From NCBI GenBank assembly GCA_963971425.1, contig OZ020516.1:19847332-19911331 (forward strand): a stretch of 64,000 nucleotides of DNA, written 5' to 3'. Source of the DNA: Bryoerythrophyllum caledonicum (taxonomy: Eukaryota > Streptophyta > Bryopsida > Pottiales > Pottiaceae). Below the pieces are notes generated by a model. The model was not told the DNA's origin. It saw only the letters and a list, made by a program, of their open reading frames with translations, and ran no database searches. Of this stretch, positions 1 through 10,600 are shown in pieces. The position numbers were made by a program, and so were the translations under genes. Positions within the stretch are counted from its first letter, which is position 1, and the number at the start of each line of letters is the position of its first letter.

Positions 1-76
1 AGTTGTATTTGGTTTTGTATTAGTATTCATATGTGTGTTTGTATTAATATGCGGCTCAATATTCGTCTTGGTATTC
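1..76 (-). mobile_element. Left-hand continuation of LINE copy D, interrupted by copy A
   Basis: T/G-rich sequence with GTATTAGTATTC-like words that match the sequence just right of copy A (15207 onward). I read it as the other side of the inter-ORF region of minus-strand copy D, split by insertion of copy A. Only 76 bases are visible, so the assignment rests on the shared word composition and the direct repeat at the A boundaries. Confidence 0.45.
66..76. repeat. Target-site duplication of LINE copy A, left copy
   Basis: The 11 bases TCTTGGTATTC recur exactly at 15206-15216, directly after the TTC tail of copy A. The tail itself ends in TTCTTC, so the true length may be 9 to 11 bases. Confidence 0.6.
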
Positions 77-80
77 CCCC

Positions 81-124
81 TTGTGTTGTATGGCCTTGTG
101 TTGTATGGCCTTGTGTTGTATGGC
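81..124. repeat. Three tandem 15-bp units at the 5' end of copy A
   Basis: TTGTGTTGTATGGCC occurs three times head to tail (the last lacks its final base) starting four bases inside the inferred 5' end of copy A. Tandem units at the extreme 5' end are common in LINEs and can hold the internal promoter; no promoter element is recognisable here. Confidence 0.7.
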
Positions 125-2876
125 AAGAGGGGGATTTTCAAGTTTTGTTTACATACTAGGCTCAAGGTCAAGGGTTGAAGATTGATACGGTTGAATCGGA
201 TCGTGTTGATGGAGAACTAAGGAGCTCCGTGTTTTCTGGTGAGGGACGTTTGGGAGTTAGTCGCAGATCTAGAGTAGAGGGCAACAAGGGGTGCTGGGCT
301 TGTTGGAAACCCCACCTTTACTCCAGATCTAGAAGTGTATGAGCTTGGGAGGGACGTGAAGTGTTGGAAGAGGGGTTATGCTAGACAGATCTACCCGTGC
401 AATCCTTCTGGATGTGAGAGTCTGCTTTGTTGCAAGATCTTGTTGCAAGTCATCTGTAGAGCTGGAACTTTAAGTGTTGGGCAATTCGGTCTTAACCTCA
501 CCCAGATCGGAAGAGCAAGTGGTAGATCTGACAGCGTTGAAGGATACACGTACATAGCTCATACACAAACTTCCAAGGCAGCCCAGATCCAGACACATCA
601 ACCTAACAAAGCTGGAGCAAGAAGATCAACACGAGCTACTATCAGAGCCTACACCGCCTCCCCTTGAGCTACGCACCTCCCTCAACCCTCTCTCTTATTA
701 TTGCATAGTTTTTTTCTTGCTTTTTGTTGGTTTTTTCCATGCTGCCACTAGATACCCCACGATAAGCACACAGTTTCAATTAGGTTTCACCACTAGACCT
801 GATTCACAGAACTCTAACAACCCCCCTAGTCCTAATAGCTTCAAATCTAATCAATATCACCAACAAAAAAATTGCAAATATTTCACGAATTGTAAAAGTT
901 GTGCACAGGTCAGACAGAAACAAGCTCCGAGGCAACCAGGACTACACACGAACTGCAACAGGGGATGCGCAAGAATTGGAACAGGCAACACAGCAGACCA
1001 GGATCAGAAAAAAGAACACCAAGGCTGGAAGCAAACACGAACTGCAACAGTAAGTACACAAGCAAACGACTCGAACCAGCAAGACCAGCCCCAAGTCTCG
1101 GCACATCACACAACACAAGGGCGACGAAACTCGTATAACACACAAAGAAAATCGACACCACAGGTTCCCCTACCCTACCCTCCCTTAATTCTTCCCTCCT
1201 ATATTGACCGAAGTGAATGTGGGTTAGCTGCAACAGGTAGTACAAATGAAGATGACCAAGAACCGCAAATCCAGCACCAAACTTTGAGACAACACACAGC
1301 ACAAGGGCGACCAAAATCACGCGACACACGAAGATCCATACTACAGGTTCCCTTCCCATACCCTCCACTAACTCTTTCCTCTTACATCGATCACAGTAAA
1401 TGTGTGTTAGCAGCAATAGGGAATACGCAGGAACATGACCAAGAACCGCCAACCCAACACCTAGACCTGAGACAACATACAGCACAAGAGCGACCAAAAC
1501 CACGCGCCACACGAAGAAGATCCATACCACAGGTCCCCCTCCTCTACCCTCCATTCACTCTTCTCTCTTACACCATCTGCAGTGAATGTGTGTCAGCAGC
1601 AATTCAAAGACTACCAAGCAGGAAGCCACAACGATCACACGAGAGGAGGGCGAAGGAAGTTATAACGCCCACACAGAACCAGCGACCACCTCGAACCACA
1701 AACAGGTTACGTCCTTCCAACTTCAGTACACATTCACTTCATGATTATCCTAACACCCTCTCTTGGTATACTCACTATCTGTACAAGCTAAACAAAAAAT
1801 ATATCTACGTACTAACCCTAAAAAATCTCACACAATATACGAAAAGCAGTTGTATACAAGCTAAAACCTATAGTAAACAACGCCCTGTTAGATCTGGTCT
1901 TGCGTATACATTGCAGAAGTATTGTCTATCTTCTCACAGATCTGAAGAAATCGTCCCGAAACCTGCATCAAGATTACCACCCTGCAGACCAGATCAACTA
2001 CATCAGCAACATGCAACTTCCACAATAACTAACGACTACAGATCCAAAGCAACATACTCACCAGAGATCGTTAAAAGGTACGTCGCAAGACCCTCTCCTC
2101 TCCATGCAGATCAGGTAGAAGAAAACCAGCATCAAGGTACAGATCATCCCAACTTCACGCTACCCGAAACAAAGACATCAACAGCAGTAGAAGGCCTGTC
2201 ACAAAAAAGAAGAAAACGCGGCAGCAGAAGAGAAAGACCTGGAGCTACACTACTGAAGCGTGGAACCGGGAACGAAGAACTCAACAGTCATACACCCAGT
2301 ACATCCCCGAACACCTACGACCCAACATATACACGAACTTTGCAAGATACTGAAGGACGAGCACAAGTACAACAACAGATACACATCACAAGACGCACAA
2401 CAAGTGAAGACACACGCAAGTGCAGCAAGAAGGGACACAAGGCGAAATACAGCCAAAGCACTGGAGACGTACAAGAGCGCAGCAAGAAGAGACCCCAGGT
2501 AAGACACAGCCCACGCGTCGAAAGACGTACAACGCAAGAACATAACGCAGGGCTGAACAAGAATACCCGAGCACAAGAGAGGCAGTCCGCCTGCAATCTA
2601 GAAGCCCGCTTCCAACGAACACCTGGTACTGCACAGCGACCCGACGCACAGCACCAGGGACCTACCAATCCCCTCCAGCGACCTACTCAACCCCCCCAGC
2701 GACTTTCTGAATCCCCCCAGCGACCCACTAAAGCCCTCCAGCGACCTGCTACAACCTCCCAGCAACCCTGTAAGCTTCAACAACCCTCCAGCGACCCTCT
2801 CAAGGTAAGTAATTCTACCCTTCCTCTGACTAACCAGTGCACATTAGGAGCTGTAGTAAATTGGGGCGGGGCAGAT
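125..2876 (+). other. 5' leader of copy A, T-poor and open in one frame
   Basis: From 717 the frame stays open into ORF1 (720 codons before M at 2877). The predicted peptide is Q/R/P/T-rich with no recognisable domain. The strand is A/C-rich and poor in T, so stop codons are rare by composition; I do not claim a long N-terminal protein. Internal near-repeats begin around 1150, 1325 and 1525 (unit starting CCACAGGTTCCCCT-like). Good splice-donor consensus words occur at 2498 (CAGGTAAGA) and 2802 (AAGGTAAGT), and an acceptor-like GGGGCAG ends at 2874, two bases before the ORF1 ATG. A spliced leader is therefore possible. AGATCT words are frequent, as in other leaders of this window. Confidence 0.5.
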
Positions 2877-4547
2877 ATGGATACGCGAAGTGTGAAGAAA
2901 GCCCTCAACTATGAAGACCACATGGAGATTGAGTCCCCTAGCGAAAGCCTGAAGAGGCTTCAAGGAAAGCAAATGGAGAAACAACAACATGAAGAAGCAT
3001 CAGCCAGCAAGAAACAAAAGCCCATTCGGGAAGAGGAGAAGGGGAAAGAAGGTACGGCTCTCATCACTATCCCCGAAATTAGTTGCTTCAAATTTTGGCT
3101 CGGTTTCCATGTGATGGAGGAGCTAGCACTGGAGGAGGGATTAGATGAACTCCTCAATGAGGAAACAATTGAAGACATGGTGACCAGAGGCCTTAAGGAA
3201 AGCGAAGCTCAAGAAGTCAAAAACGCAAGGACAGCCTTCCCACGCATTCCACAAATTCACTATCCACAGTCGCGGGGGGCAGGAGGCCTAGGAGGACAAC
3301 ACTATAATCTTACCCAAGTGCCCACCAACATCCCCGTGGACGAAGGTACGGGCTTGGCTCTTGACTTTCAAATTGCTATCCACTTTGAACTACCTACTAA
3401 TCCTATATTGCATGACGAAGTCAAGATGATGGTTACCAAGCGCCTCAAAGACATGGACATCCCTCTTGGTAAGAAGCTCATTGAACCTATTTCTATTCAT
3501 TGTCTAAGTATCAAACAAGGAGGAGGGAAGAAAGGTGTATGGTCTGGACTTATCAAATTGCATCTTACTAAACCCGAAATTGATGGTTTACTCCTCCTCA
3601 AGGGGATTAGACCCTTCATCCTCAAAATTGATGCAACTAACGTGGTGGGAAAGGTATGTAAAACCTATCATGGCATTGCTCATCATTCTAGCCTTTCAGT
3701 TAAAATACAAAGTCCCTCATTGCATAACATTACCGCTAACCACCTCTTCAAAGAGGTCCTTGAGTCTAGCTTCAAACGTGGGCATGATTTCGAAGTTACT
3801 AACGTGCAGAAGGCAAAAGGAGATAGATTTGCCTTCATTTTGACCACCACACCGCAACAAGCCAAGAAAATCCAAGAACTACAAGTAACCGCACGCCAAG
3901 AAATCATGGAAACCAAGAAGCCCCTTGGGGGAACTCACATTTCCAAGGAAATGAAGGCTAAGAAAGATGCCCTTACCCTCACTCTCACCCACCTTCCCAT
4001 ACTAATGAATGTTAATGAGACTACTAATGCTATCTCTAAGATTATAGGAGACTCTAACATTTGTTCCATTTGGTTTCACAAAGACAATGGTGTGTGCCAT
4101 AATGGAAGTGCAAATGTTGCATGTGCTAACCCAATTGTATATAGGATGTTTGTGGGGAAAACCATTCCCATAGATGGCCACTTTGTGGAGTTTGCCCCTC
4201 ATAGGAGGAGCATTGATGGAATCGAGCCTCCCACCCAAGCTCAACTCATAGAGTTTGGCTTTGAAGACATCAACAAAGCCATCATCAACACAGTGGAGAC
4301 CTTCAATCTTCACACCCCGTCTCAAGCCATCACCAAGAAGGACCTAGTGGAGGCATTTGAAGCAAACAACAAAATATTGCGACAAGAAGTCAATGAACAA
4401 GCGGAGGCAAAAGCTAAGGAGCTCCAAGAAATCAAAAACCAAATGTTGAAGATCCAAGAATGTGTTGGCACTACCTTTGCAATGTTGCAAAACATCACGG
4501 GGTCCAAACCATCCATATTGATTGAAGAAGACTCGTCAAAAATGTGA
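2877..4547 (+). CDS. ORF1 protein of LINE copy A
   Basis: About 556 residues from the chosen M (2877), within a frame open since 717. That ATG is chosen because similarity to the ORF1 of copies D and B begins near it. The N-terminus is charged (K/E-rich). The core begins with an ISCFKFWLGF block and contains GGQHYNLTQVP and DFQIAIHFELP, both kept in copy B. A later block (SIWFHKDNGVCHNGSANV, then EFAPHRRSIDG) is followed by a C-terminal heptad-like helix rich in E, K, Q and L that probably forms a coiled coil. There is no CCHC knuckle. By analogy with other LINE ORF1 proteins it should bind element RNA and multimerise, but its fold is not recognised. It appears intact in this copy. Confidence 0.7.
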   Translation: MDTRSVKKALNYEDHMEIESPSESLKRLQGKQMEKQQHEEASASKKQKPIREEEKGKEGTALITIPEISCFKFWLGFHVMEELALEEGLDELLNEETIEDMVTRGLKESEAQEVKNARTAFPRIPQIHYPQSRGAGGLGGQHYNLTQVPTNIPVDEGTGLALDFQIAIHFELPTNPILHDEVKMMVTKRLKDMDIPLGKKLIEPISIHCLSIKQGGGKKGVWSGLIKLHLTKPEIDGLLLLKGIRPFILKIDATNVVGKVCKTYHGIAHHSSLSVKIQSPSLHNITANHLFKEVLESSFKRGHDFEVTNVQKAKGDRFAFILTTTPQQAKKIQELQVTARQEIMETKKPLGGTHISKEMKAKKDALTLTLTHLPILMNVNETTNAISKIIGDSNICSIWFHKDNGVCHNGSANVACANPIVYRMFVGKTIPIDGHFVEFAPHRRSIDGIEPPTQAQLIEFGFEDINKAIINTVETFNLHTPSQAITKKDLVEAFEANNKILRQEVNEQAEAKAKELQEIKNQMLKIQECVGTTFAMLQNITGSKPSILIEEDSSKM

Positions 4548-4690
4548 AGAACAACAACCTCAAGGCCAACACCTCAATATTCCACCCGTATTTCAAAAAA
4601 TACGACCATGGTAGAATACAGTTAGTTACTACCTATACACACTACAAAATAGTATCAAAACTAGACATCCGAAACTTATACTATACCTCC
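4548..4690 (+). other. Start of the copy A inter-ORF region, shared with copy D
   Basis: The sequence after the ORF1 stop (from CCTCAAGGCCAACACC) has a clear counterpart in copy D (minus strand, about 15955 down to 15800). Copy B has no obvious counterpart. Confidence 0.5.
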
Positions 4691-5160
4691 TTTGATCATA
4701 AATACAAATACATACACATATATTGTTGTATAAATACAAGTACTGGTACATACGCCGCTACATATACTAATACATCTAGTGATGCATCTACCAATACACA
4801 CACTGATATGTACATTAATACGTATACTGACACGTACATTAAAGCGTATACTGATATGTACAGTAATACGTATATTGATACGTACACCAGGGAATATACT
4901 AATACGTATACCAGCAAGTACACTGATATATATATACTCCTATGATTAAAGATAAATACACTATAACATATACTGATACCGATATAAATACTGATACATA
5001 TACGGAGACATATACAAATACAGATAAGAATACAGAGACGAATACATCTACAAGTACAGATACGAATACAAGCATAAACACATATACGGGAAAAAATACT
5101 GATGTAAATACAAATACAAGTAAGGATATGGACACGGATATAGATATAAGTATAAATACT
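4691..5160 (+). repeat. Degenerate hexamer array (ACN-NAY), inter-ORF region of copy A
   Basis: About 470 bases of six-base periodic sequence of the kind GATACGTATACTAATACG. On the plus strand it reads as T-x dipeptides with x = Y, D, N or S; on the minus strand as V-x dipeptides. Frames on both strands stay open as a consequence. It spans the end of one frame (4544-4945) and the start of another (4942-6465). Coding function is unproven. Confidence 0.75.
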
Positions 5161-6465
5161 CAAACAACAACTTATCAACCACCGAAAAAATCAATACACA
5201 AAATTGAAAAAATGATAATAATAATATACTCTTTCGCACACAAACTAAGTAAAAATTCCAAAAAGAAAAGTATCAAAACCAAAATAAAAAATAAAAGGAA
5301 TAAGAGAAAAGATGGAATTAAAATAAATAATACAAGGAAGAAGAAAATAAGTATCATAACTACATATAACAAAATAGGGAACAATGTAAATGAAAACGAT
5401 CATAAACTTATTGTAATAAAGATACATAAGGGTAGAAGGGATTCTAAACCCAAAAACCATCAAAAGACAAGGAATACTAAAATGGCTAAAAATAGGAAAA
5501 TCAAGGAGAGTAAAAAGAGATATAATAAATTAAATAGGAAGAAAATAGATATTTATAAAATTTCAAAGGTTTTAATTAGAGCAAGTAATATTAAAAATAA
5601 AATAAAAAAAATGGAGAGGATATGTAAGAAGAAAATAAAGGGTAAAGTAGAAAACCATTATCATAAGAAAAGTAATAATAAGAACATAACAATAAAAAGT
5701 AGTACTAAAAATAGAATATGCTCCCTAAGATATTCAAAAACAAGGGATGGAAAATTCACCAAATTAATAATGGGATTTAATTATAATAAGAATACAAATA
5801 TGAAGAACATAGCTATAAACAGCAGTAATAAAAATAGAATATGCTTCCTAAGAAAATCAAAAATAAAAGATGGGAAATGCACCAAATTAGTAATGGGAAT
5901 AAAAAATAATAAGAATACAAATAGGAAGAATATAGCTATAAACCGCAGTACTAAAAATAGAATATGCTTCCTAAGAAATTCAAGAATAAGGGATGAAAAA
6001 TACAGCAAAACAGTAATGCAAATCAAATATAATAAGAATACGAATAGGAAGACTATAGCTATAAACAGCAATACTAAAAATGGAATATGCTTCCTAAGAA
6101 ATTCAAAAATAAGGGATGGAAAATGCACCAAATTAGTAAAGGGAATAAAAAATAATATGAATAAAAATAGGAAGACTATAGCTATAAACAGCAGTACTAA
6201 AAATAGAATATGCTTCCTAAGAAATTCAAAAATAAGGGATGGAAAATGCACCAAATTAGTAAAGGGAATAAAAAGTAATATGAATAAAAATAGGAAGACT
6301 ATAGCTATAAACAGCAGTACTAAAAATAGAATATGCTTCCTAAGAAATTCAAAAATAAGGGATGGAAAATGCAACAAATTAGTAAAGGGAATAAAAAATA
6401 ATAAGAATAAAAATAGGAAGACTATAGCTACAAAAGCAGTACTAAAAATAGAATATGCTTCCTAA
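4942..6465 (+). CDS. Lys/Asn-rich inter-ORF frame of copy A with 41-residue repeats
   Basis: A 507-codon frame: first T-x dipeptides, then a K/N/I-rich basic stretch, then repeated 41-residue units with the core NRICFLRNSKIRDGKC. It overlaps the preceding frame by four bases (ATGA at 4942). The repeat length is a multiple of three, so the frame survives expansion; it is lost only where the last unit is one base short (122 instead of 123). No known domain is recognised. It could be a basic RNA-binding product, a remnant of the inter-ORF part, or chance openness in A-rich sequence. Confidence 0.35.
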   Translation: MIKDKYTITYTDTDINTDTYTETYTNTDKNTETNTSTSTDTNTSINTYTGKNTDVNTNTSKDMDTDIDISINTQTTTYQPPKKSIHKIEKMIIIIYSFAHKLSKNSKKKSIKTKIKNKRNKRKDGIKINNTRKKKISIITTYNKIGNNVNENDHKLIVIKIHKGRRDSKPKNHQKTRNTKMAKNRKIKESKKRYNKLNRKKIDIYKISKVLIRASNIKNKIKKMERICKKKIKGKVENHYHKKSNNKNITIKSSTKNRICSLRYSKTRDGKFTKLIMGFNYNKNTNMKNIAINSSNKNRICFLRKSKIKDGKCTKLVMGIKNNKNTNRKNIAINRSTKNRICFLRNSRIRDEKYSKTVMQIKYNKNTNRKTIAINSNTKNGICFLRNSKIRDGKCTKLVKGIKNNMNKNRKTIAINSSTKNRICFLRNSKIRDGKCTKLVKGIKSNMNKNRKTIAINSSTKNRICFLRNSKIRDGKCNKLVKGIKNNKNKNRKTIATKAVLKIEYAS

Positions 6466-6520
6466 GGAATTCAAAAACAAGGGATGGAAAATTAACCAAA
6501 CTTGTAATGAGAAACAAAAA
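5695..6520 (+). repeat. 123-bp tandem repeat, about seven units
   Basis: The word ATAGAATATG and its variants recur at 5711, 5834, 5957, 6080, 6203, 6326 and 6448. Spacings are 123, 123, 123, 123, 123 and 122. Later units (6080 on) are more alike than early ones, suggesting recent expansion at the right side. A faint eighth unit lies near 6571. Confidence 0.9.
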
Positions 6521-7610
6521 TCTCAGAGTAAAAATAAATAGAGAAGATAGTGATAATATAAGAGTGCAGTCTAAAAATAGAAGTTGGAATATAAAATACA
6601 TGGATAAATGGAAAGTAAATAGTAATAATAAAATTGTTATATATAAAAATGAGGAGAGTTTACGATTAAATAGTAGAAATTTGTTGAGAGTATGTAGAAA
6701 TATTAAAATAGGAAGGGGGATTTTTGTTTCGTTGGCCGGTAGGGCGCCGGAGGCGCCAAAAATAGACTTACTAAAAATAGAAATTCTTATAAAAGTAAGA
6801 ATATATACGAATCTGATTAAAATATATATCAATCTGTTTTTAGAAATCATAGTTTTAGACAAAATATGTTTAGACAGAAATCTTTTAGAAAACTCATTAT
6901 TTCAATATACGGGTACATATATTGATACGTATACTGATACCTATACTAATACATACACCGGTGAGTATACTTATAAATATACTGATACAAATACTGGTAC
7001 ATATTCTGATACACATACTGGTATGTGTATAAATACAAATACAAATACTTATACAAATGCAAATACCAATACAAATAGTGGTACGTGTACTCATACGAAT
7101 ACTAACACAAATACTAACAAAGATACTGATACAAATACCAAGACAAAAACCGTGACATACACTAATACAAACATGCAAAAGAATACTAATATAATACCAC
7201 ATAAAACTACATACACACACACAAAGACAGCCACACACCATCAACGAAACACATACATATACATACACACATACAAAGACAAACACATACAATCAAAAAA
7301 CCACAAATACCAAAGCCACATTCAAAAACAAAAAATTCTAAAACAAAACAAAGAACCCATCTACTACAAACTACTAATATTAATTGGAGGAGACATGGAG
7401 ACTAACCCAAGACCCATGCCGAACATATTAAAAAGACACCCCACTTTGCACAAAAAGAATGCCAAAACATATTTCATACCAAATACTAATACAAACACCA
7501 AAACAAACAATTGTACAAACCACAAAGTATATAATAACACCGCATATGAAAAAAAAAAAGGAGGACTTAAAAGCCACTTTAAAAACCAACATAAACCCAC
7601 ATACAAATAG
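6521..7610 (+). other. Inter-ORF frame of copy A carrying a second hexamer array and a degenerate 2A
   Basis: Part of an open frame (6507-7610). It starts with diverged repeat sequence, continues from about 6900 to 7200 with another T-x hexamer array, then A/C-rich sequence with a 2A-like motif near 7387. A short GC-richer block (GGCCGGTAGGGCGCCGG, about 6733) stands out from its AT-rich surroundings and may be a small foreign insertion. Confidence 0.4.
7363..7425 (+). other. Degenerate 2A-type motif, first copy
   Basis: Encodes YYKLLILIGGDMETNPRP followed by MPNILKRHPT, the same context as the intact motif about 520 bases downstream. The essential Gly of NPGP is Arg (AGA) here, so ribosome skipping is predicted to fail. 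This is a tandem duplication of the 2A plus the first codons of ORF2; the upstream copy has decayed. Confidence 0.75.
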
Positions 7611-10600
7611 TCTTAAACATAATAGTTACATATGCACACGGACAAAAACAACCAAGATAAAATACAACCAATCATACATACATCCATACACTACTAAAAC
7701 AAAAACAACCATAAAAAACACATGGACAAAAAATAAACTAAAGACGAAAACAACTACAACTATTATAAAAATAAATAAACCCACAACTCACACACAAAAT
7801 ACAAACATCCACCTACCCCCAAACCAACAAGTCATTAATAACACAACAAAGCCTTTAAAATACACCACTAAACATATATACCACAAACTTCTACTACTTC
7901 TAGGAGGAGACATTGAAACCAACCCGGGACCCATGCCCAATATACTAAAAAGACATCCTACATCACATAAAAAAAATGCCAAAATCTATTTTATACCTAA
8001 TACCATAAAACTCCAACCAGAATATGAACACATTGCAAAACCCTTTGCACCATTTCTAAAAAACACACATACATTACACCACATACAAAACACTTCCCAC
8101 CCAAACATTGCCCAATACATACAACAACAAAAAACGCATCCACCACCCCACATCTTATATGCACTAATAATCACTACTCATCCAAGCATAGATGAATGTA
8201 ACCAACTTCTAAATCCACAAAATTTAAACACAATTACATGGACTAATACACTCCTACAAACCTTACTAACCTTACAAAACCCACCAGAACGACACATTTA
8301 CACTCCACACCCCTATACTGAATTCCTAATAGACAACCAAAATATTATAAACCATGAGAACTCAATACATAAAAGACTATATGACTTCTTACATAGTCAA
8401 GACATACCACCCTCAAATGATATAATAAAACTAAAATTCCCTTACCTCCCTAACAACCTCATAAGCGAATCACTAAAATGTCTAGATCCTATATCAGAAT
8501 ACATCCACCCACCCCCACCTCTTTCCTACATCCCTCCCCAAAACCAAAATCAAAACATTAGACCAAACCAAGAAAATACATACATAATCACATGGAATGC
8601 CTCCTCACTAAACACTGCCCTTCCTAGCTTACAAACTCTAGTCGCAAACACAGACACACCACCGGCTCTTATAGTTATACAAGAAACAAAACTAACCGCC
8701 ACAAAATCTACAAAATATATACAAAATATATTTCAAGACTATAAACTCATCTTAACAATACACATGCACTTACAAGATGCATGCAACAAAGGAGACCATA
8801 CACACCGGGCCGCGGTGGCCTCCTTACATTAATACACAAAAAATATACATTCCCCGGCAACATCAACAAAATCCCTACCCCAATGCATATATCACCATAC
8901 ATTCAAATAATTAAAATCACTAATCACCCACTACAATCGTGGTTAATCTTTCACATGTATATGCCATCCCATCCCGAAGATACTAGATTTCTCTTAGATA
9001 TTCAAAACACTATTACAACCCATATTAATAATCATCCCAATCATACATACCTATTATATGGAGACTTCAATAGAGACATAGCGCTAATTGGCCGCCAAAA
9101 TGGGAACCATCACACCCCCCCTCAAAACATTGATTACCAATGGCGCCGCTTCACAGAAAACTTAAACTTCACTTACATCAATACCGATACACAATTCTCT
9201 AGACAAGGTGGCTACAATTATAGTGATTGGAGTCTAATAGATGGTTTCTATATAAATACAAACAACAACACACAATATACCTCCACAACAAACAAAGATA
9301 TTATTCTCAATTCGGACCACTCACCCGTACAACTGCACATTCCAAATAACACACCAATTAGTAGAATTCCTACAATCCCAAACAAAGACACTATACGCAT
9401 ACTCAACCCCATCCCAAAAACCAACATAGAAAAATTCAACACAAAATTCTTCGAAGAAAACTCCGTACAAATAGACTCCCTCATGAATACTCTTGAAAAC
9501 AATAGTCAATTAACACAAGCACAATGGCAAGAAGCATGCCACTCTCTAGACAAACTCATCAATAAAATCTCCGATACACTAGAACAAACTTGTAGAGCAC
9601 ACCCAATACCCCAAATGACAAACAGAACCTCTCAACAAGGCGGGTATCTACCCCGCAAACTTTCTAAAACTTGGAAACAACACTTAACCACATACCATAC
9701 CATACGTAAAACCATTAGAATTGTAAAAAACAACCCTCAATGGCGTAACCACCCCATACACAACGAACTACTAAATATACAACACATCCAAATCCCTACC
9801 CCGCCGCCTCCGGACCTTCCCCACGATACATGGATAAAAAATATCGCGATAATTGCAAAAAATGCCAACATACAAGCCCCGAAAATAATCACAAAATACA
9901 CAAAAGAAAACATTAAAAAAGCCATCTCAAAATACAGACAACTATACGAAATCAGCCCCAAAAAAATTAACAAAAAAGTCTTTAAAAACCTTGAATCCCC
10001 ACCAATGGATTGTATCAAAGATCAATATAATAATATTCTAACTAGCCCCGAAGACATTGCGAATGAAATATTTAACCAACAAACAAAAACCAATAGACCA
10101 ACAGTACTAACATGTAATTACCAGCCACAACATACAATAGAATGCACATGTGCAATACGCCAATACCCTTGGCACGACCTGGACGGATATACCCTTGACA
10201 AACGGGGCGAACCAGAAATTCCACTACATAAATACCTCAACATAGCCACATACGACACATGCCTCCAAAATCTTGGAAATAATAAAGCCCCAGGCCCAGA
10301 CCGCATACCAAACTCAATACTCAAAAACATGCCTCCAAGATTTCATAAACTATTATTCCTATTCTTTTCTCACTGCTATAAACAAAAACAAATACCAAAT
10401 TCATGGAAAACAAGTGCAACAATTCTACTATACAAAAAAGGCGATCCATCCATGCTACCCAATCATAGACCAATTGCACTAGCTAACTCAATATATAAGC
10501 TTTTTACCAGTACACTCACCCACATACTATCCTCGTACGGCGAAAAATTCAAAATCCTACATGATAGTCAAGAAGGATTTAGAGCGGAGAGAAGTACCGC

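Noticed and set aside
910..1554. Minus-strand frame of hydrophobic V/L/C-rich peptide in the leader of copy A
   Set aside because: Mirror image of the A/C-rich plus strand; openness and hydrophobicity follow from composition and internal repeats.
717..2876. A 720-codon N-terminal extension of ORF1 as a real protein domain
   Set aside because: The strand is T-poor, so stops are rare by chance; the peptide is low-complexity, and copies B and D have unrelated leader peptides.
5781..6377. Minus-strand frame with repeated FLRKHILFLVLLFIAI segments, looking like a membrane protein
   Set aside because: It is the antisense of the 123-bp repeat; the A-rich plus strand yields F/L/I on the minus strand.
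5695..6520. CRISPR-like array
   Set aside because: The units are contiguous 123-bp repeats without short repeats and unique spacers, in eukaryotic DNA.
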